A stretch of 64,000 nt of DNA from JAJTDS01 sp964202895 (GTDB lineage Bacteria > Pseudomonadota > Alphaproteobacteria > Rickettsiales > UBA1997). The DNA lies in assembly GCA_964202895.1 (NCBI GenBank), contig CAXNJM010000001.1:806001-870000 (forward strand), written 5' to 3'. A program made the position numbers and the translations under genes. Positions 63,035-64,000 of the stretch are shown here, one piece after another (position 1 is the stretch's first letter; each line of letters starts with the position of its first letter). The notes under the pieces were generated by a model that saw only the letters and a program-made list of their open reading frames with translations, searched no databases and was not told where the DNA came from.

Positions 63035-64000
63035 CTATTCTTTTTTTAAAGGAGTCTGAATCGAGGGGGCAAGTTTATCATTTATTCCCCTAGAAAAACC
63101 ACTCCAACCTTGATTTTCCAGTACAAATTCAAGAAAAGAATTTTTTATAATCCCATTATTTTTGTTGTCAAGGCTTTTTAAGCTAGGAAAAGCATTAAAT
63201 ATTATTGCCAAATGTCTTGCGGTAACTTTATATAAAATAGGTTCGACATTAGCCAATGCTTGATTTTCACTACGCTTAAAATCAAAAAGATTATACACTG
63301 ACTTGCATATATTTGTTTGATGAACTTCTCTAGAATTATCATTAAAAAGAAGATTTTTAAATAAAGCCTTGGATTGCAAGATTTTTTCTGGATTGTCCCT
63401 TAAATTCTCAAATTGAGATTCAATCTCTTTGTTAATCTCAAAATTTGTTATTTTTTTATCAGGACACATTATTCGTTTTAGCCCAGATTTTAACGATGAA
63501 CCGCTTTGATAATAATCCTCAATAAAATTTTTCACTAATTTTTCATATTTTTTATTCCCTTCTTCATCTTTAATATCAATAGTTCTATTTGCTTCATTCA
63601 TAATATCAATAATTCTATTTGCAGTATTTAGACAATTAATCGCACTCTTTACTACAGAGCCTTCGCCTCCATTGCCATGTTGAACTGTTTTTGCAATTGC
63701 CATATGATCATCTTTGTTAAGACATTTCAATAGCATGTTTCCAGCATTTTCTATGATATCGGCAATTATATGATTATTACTTGATTCTATGGAATTTTTT
63801 ATTTTAGATGCTAGTTCTGGCCCAGAACTTTGTCTTATTGATGCTGTGCTTTCTTTTCTTTCTTCTCGACTAGTGAATTTGGATAATTTTTTTTCAATAA
63901 ATGCCGATAATTCTTTATTTTTGACTTTCTGCGAAGGTATAATATTTTTTAGAGTTTCTGATATTCTTGCTGATACTTCTTGTGCATCTTCACATTCTAC
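63035..64000 (-). CDS. Hypothetical protein, runs off the window (5' part missing)
   Basis: The frame is open from the stop at 63035-63037 up to position 64000, giving at least 321 residues; the ATG at 63736 is internal and not the true start. The visible part begins ECEDAQEVSARISETLKNII. It is helical, polar and without membrane segments, with NRIIDIMNEANRTIDIKDE (a 10-residue duplication), IEDYYQSGSSLKSGLKRIMCPDKKI, and a C-terminal half containing SVYNLFDFKRSENQAL and LAIIFNAFPSLKSLD. No family recognised. It is the first of the three - strand accessory ORFs from the right edge. Confidence 0.65.
   Translation of the reverse strand, partial: VECEDAQEVSARISETLKNIIPSQKVKNKELSAFIEKKLSKFTSREERKESTASIRQSSGPELASKIKNSIESSNNHIIADIIENAGNMLLKCLNKDDHMAIAKTVQHGNGGEGSVVKSAINCLNTANRIIDIMNEANRTIDIKDEEGNKKYEKLVKNFIEDYYQSGSSLKSGLKRIMCPDKKITNFEINKEIESQFENLRDNPEKILQSKALFKNLLFNDNSREVHQTNICKSVYNLFDFKRSENQALANVEPILYKVTARHLAIIFNAFPSLKSLDNKNNGIIKNSFLEFVLENQGWSGFSRGINDKLAPSIQTPLKKE
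63571..63622. repeat. 22-bp direct repeat inside the edge gene
   Basis: TAATATCAATAGTTCTATTT at 63571 and TAATATCAATAATTCTATTT at 63601 (both followed by GC) differ at one position and are 30 bp apart, an exact 10-codon period that duplicates NRxIDI in the protein. Confidence 0.8.

Noticed and set aside
60234..64000. Prophage or integrative element
   Set aside because: No integrase, transposase, capsid or att-like direct repeat was seen; the block is only suspected to be accessory.

Overview
The window is very AT-rich, densely packed bacterial DNA, with short or overlapping intergenic gaps and many TAATG, ATGA and 1-10 nt junctions. Gene content points to an alphaproteobacterium of the order Rickettsiales. 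The pointers are a giant VirB6 protein with a huge ectodomain, a VirB10, a class I lysyl-tRNA synthetase, an isocitrate dehydrogenase with a C-terminal extension, a PPDK/PEP-synthase regulator, and cytochrome bd plus cbb3 subunits. Unlike classical obligate intracellular Rickettsiales it keeps LPS genes (lptA, lptB, kdsD) and enzymes for leucine/isoleucine/valine, aspartate-family and histidine synthesis (leuD, ilvD, lysC, hom, hisE, hisH). This resembles less host-dependent lineages such as Deianiraea-like bacteria; that placement is inference from gene content.

Layout. 0.2-2.9 kb: lptA-lptB-fluC-rluC on the + strand. 2.9-13.6 kb, all on the - strand: tadA, an SDR enzyme, gcvH, the 1733-residue VirB6, fabI, leuD, a periplasmic unknown, dps and ald. 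13.7-15.6 kb (+): a TPR protein, mlaA and mlaC behind a good promoter. 15.6-20.9 kb (-): kdsD-glmM-terC, two small unknowns, a YceF-type maf, and folE. 21-25.6 kb: tsaB, an A-type Fe-S carrier, an unusual hisE with a repeat-rich N-terminal extension, guaB, a repeat-filled intergenic region, and a rhodanese/membrane protein. 25.6-28.8 kb (+): a cytochrome bd operon with small genes on both sides, a CydP-like one upstream and cydX downstream. 28.8-30.5 kb (-): a restriction-modification pair whose nuclease gene carries one in-frame TGA. 30.6-36.1 kb (-): lysS, then truB-rpsO-pnp ending in a strong terminator.

36.3-39.5 kb (+): a tRNA with anticodon CAT (probably Ile2), rpmI-rplT, a DUF2628-like protein, hisH, and a gene for only the C-terminal half of PurL. 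39.5-47.6 kb (+): an acyltransferase/hydrolase fusion, virB10, a PPDK regulator, a degenerate NtrC/NtrX-like regulator and a GspE/PilB ATPase. 47.7-56.4 kb (-): hom, an MscS channel, icd, coaD, ccoO-ccoQ-ccoP without an adjacent ccoN, and a PpiD-like chaperone. 56.8-59.8 kb (+): lysC-ilvD.

From 59.8 kb to the window edge the character changes. Palindromic, cloverleaf-like intergenic repeats bracket unrecognised genes on the - strand: a coiled-coil protein with two membrane helices, a 233-residue protein, a 53-residue ORF containing a long hairpin, and a gene running off the window. This is the most accessory-looking part of the sequence.

Links between genes. LptA/LptB, KdsD, MlaA/MlaC, FabI and GlmM together serve the envelope. 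CydAB and CcoOQP indicate respiration at low oxygen. VirB6 and VirB10 are scattered parts of a type IV secretion system.
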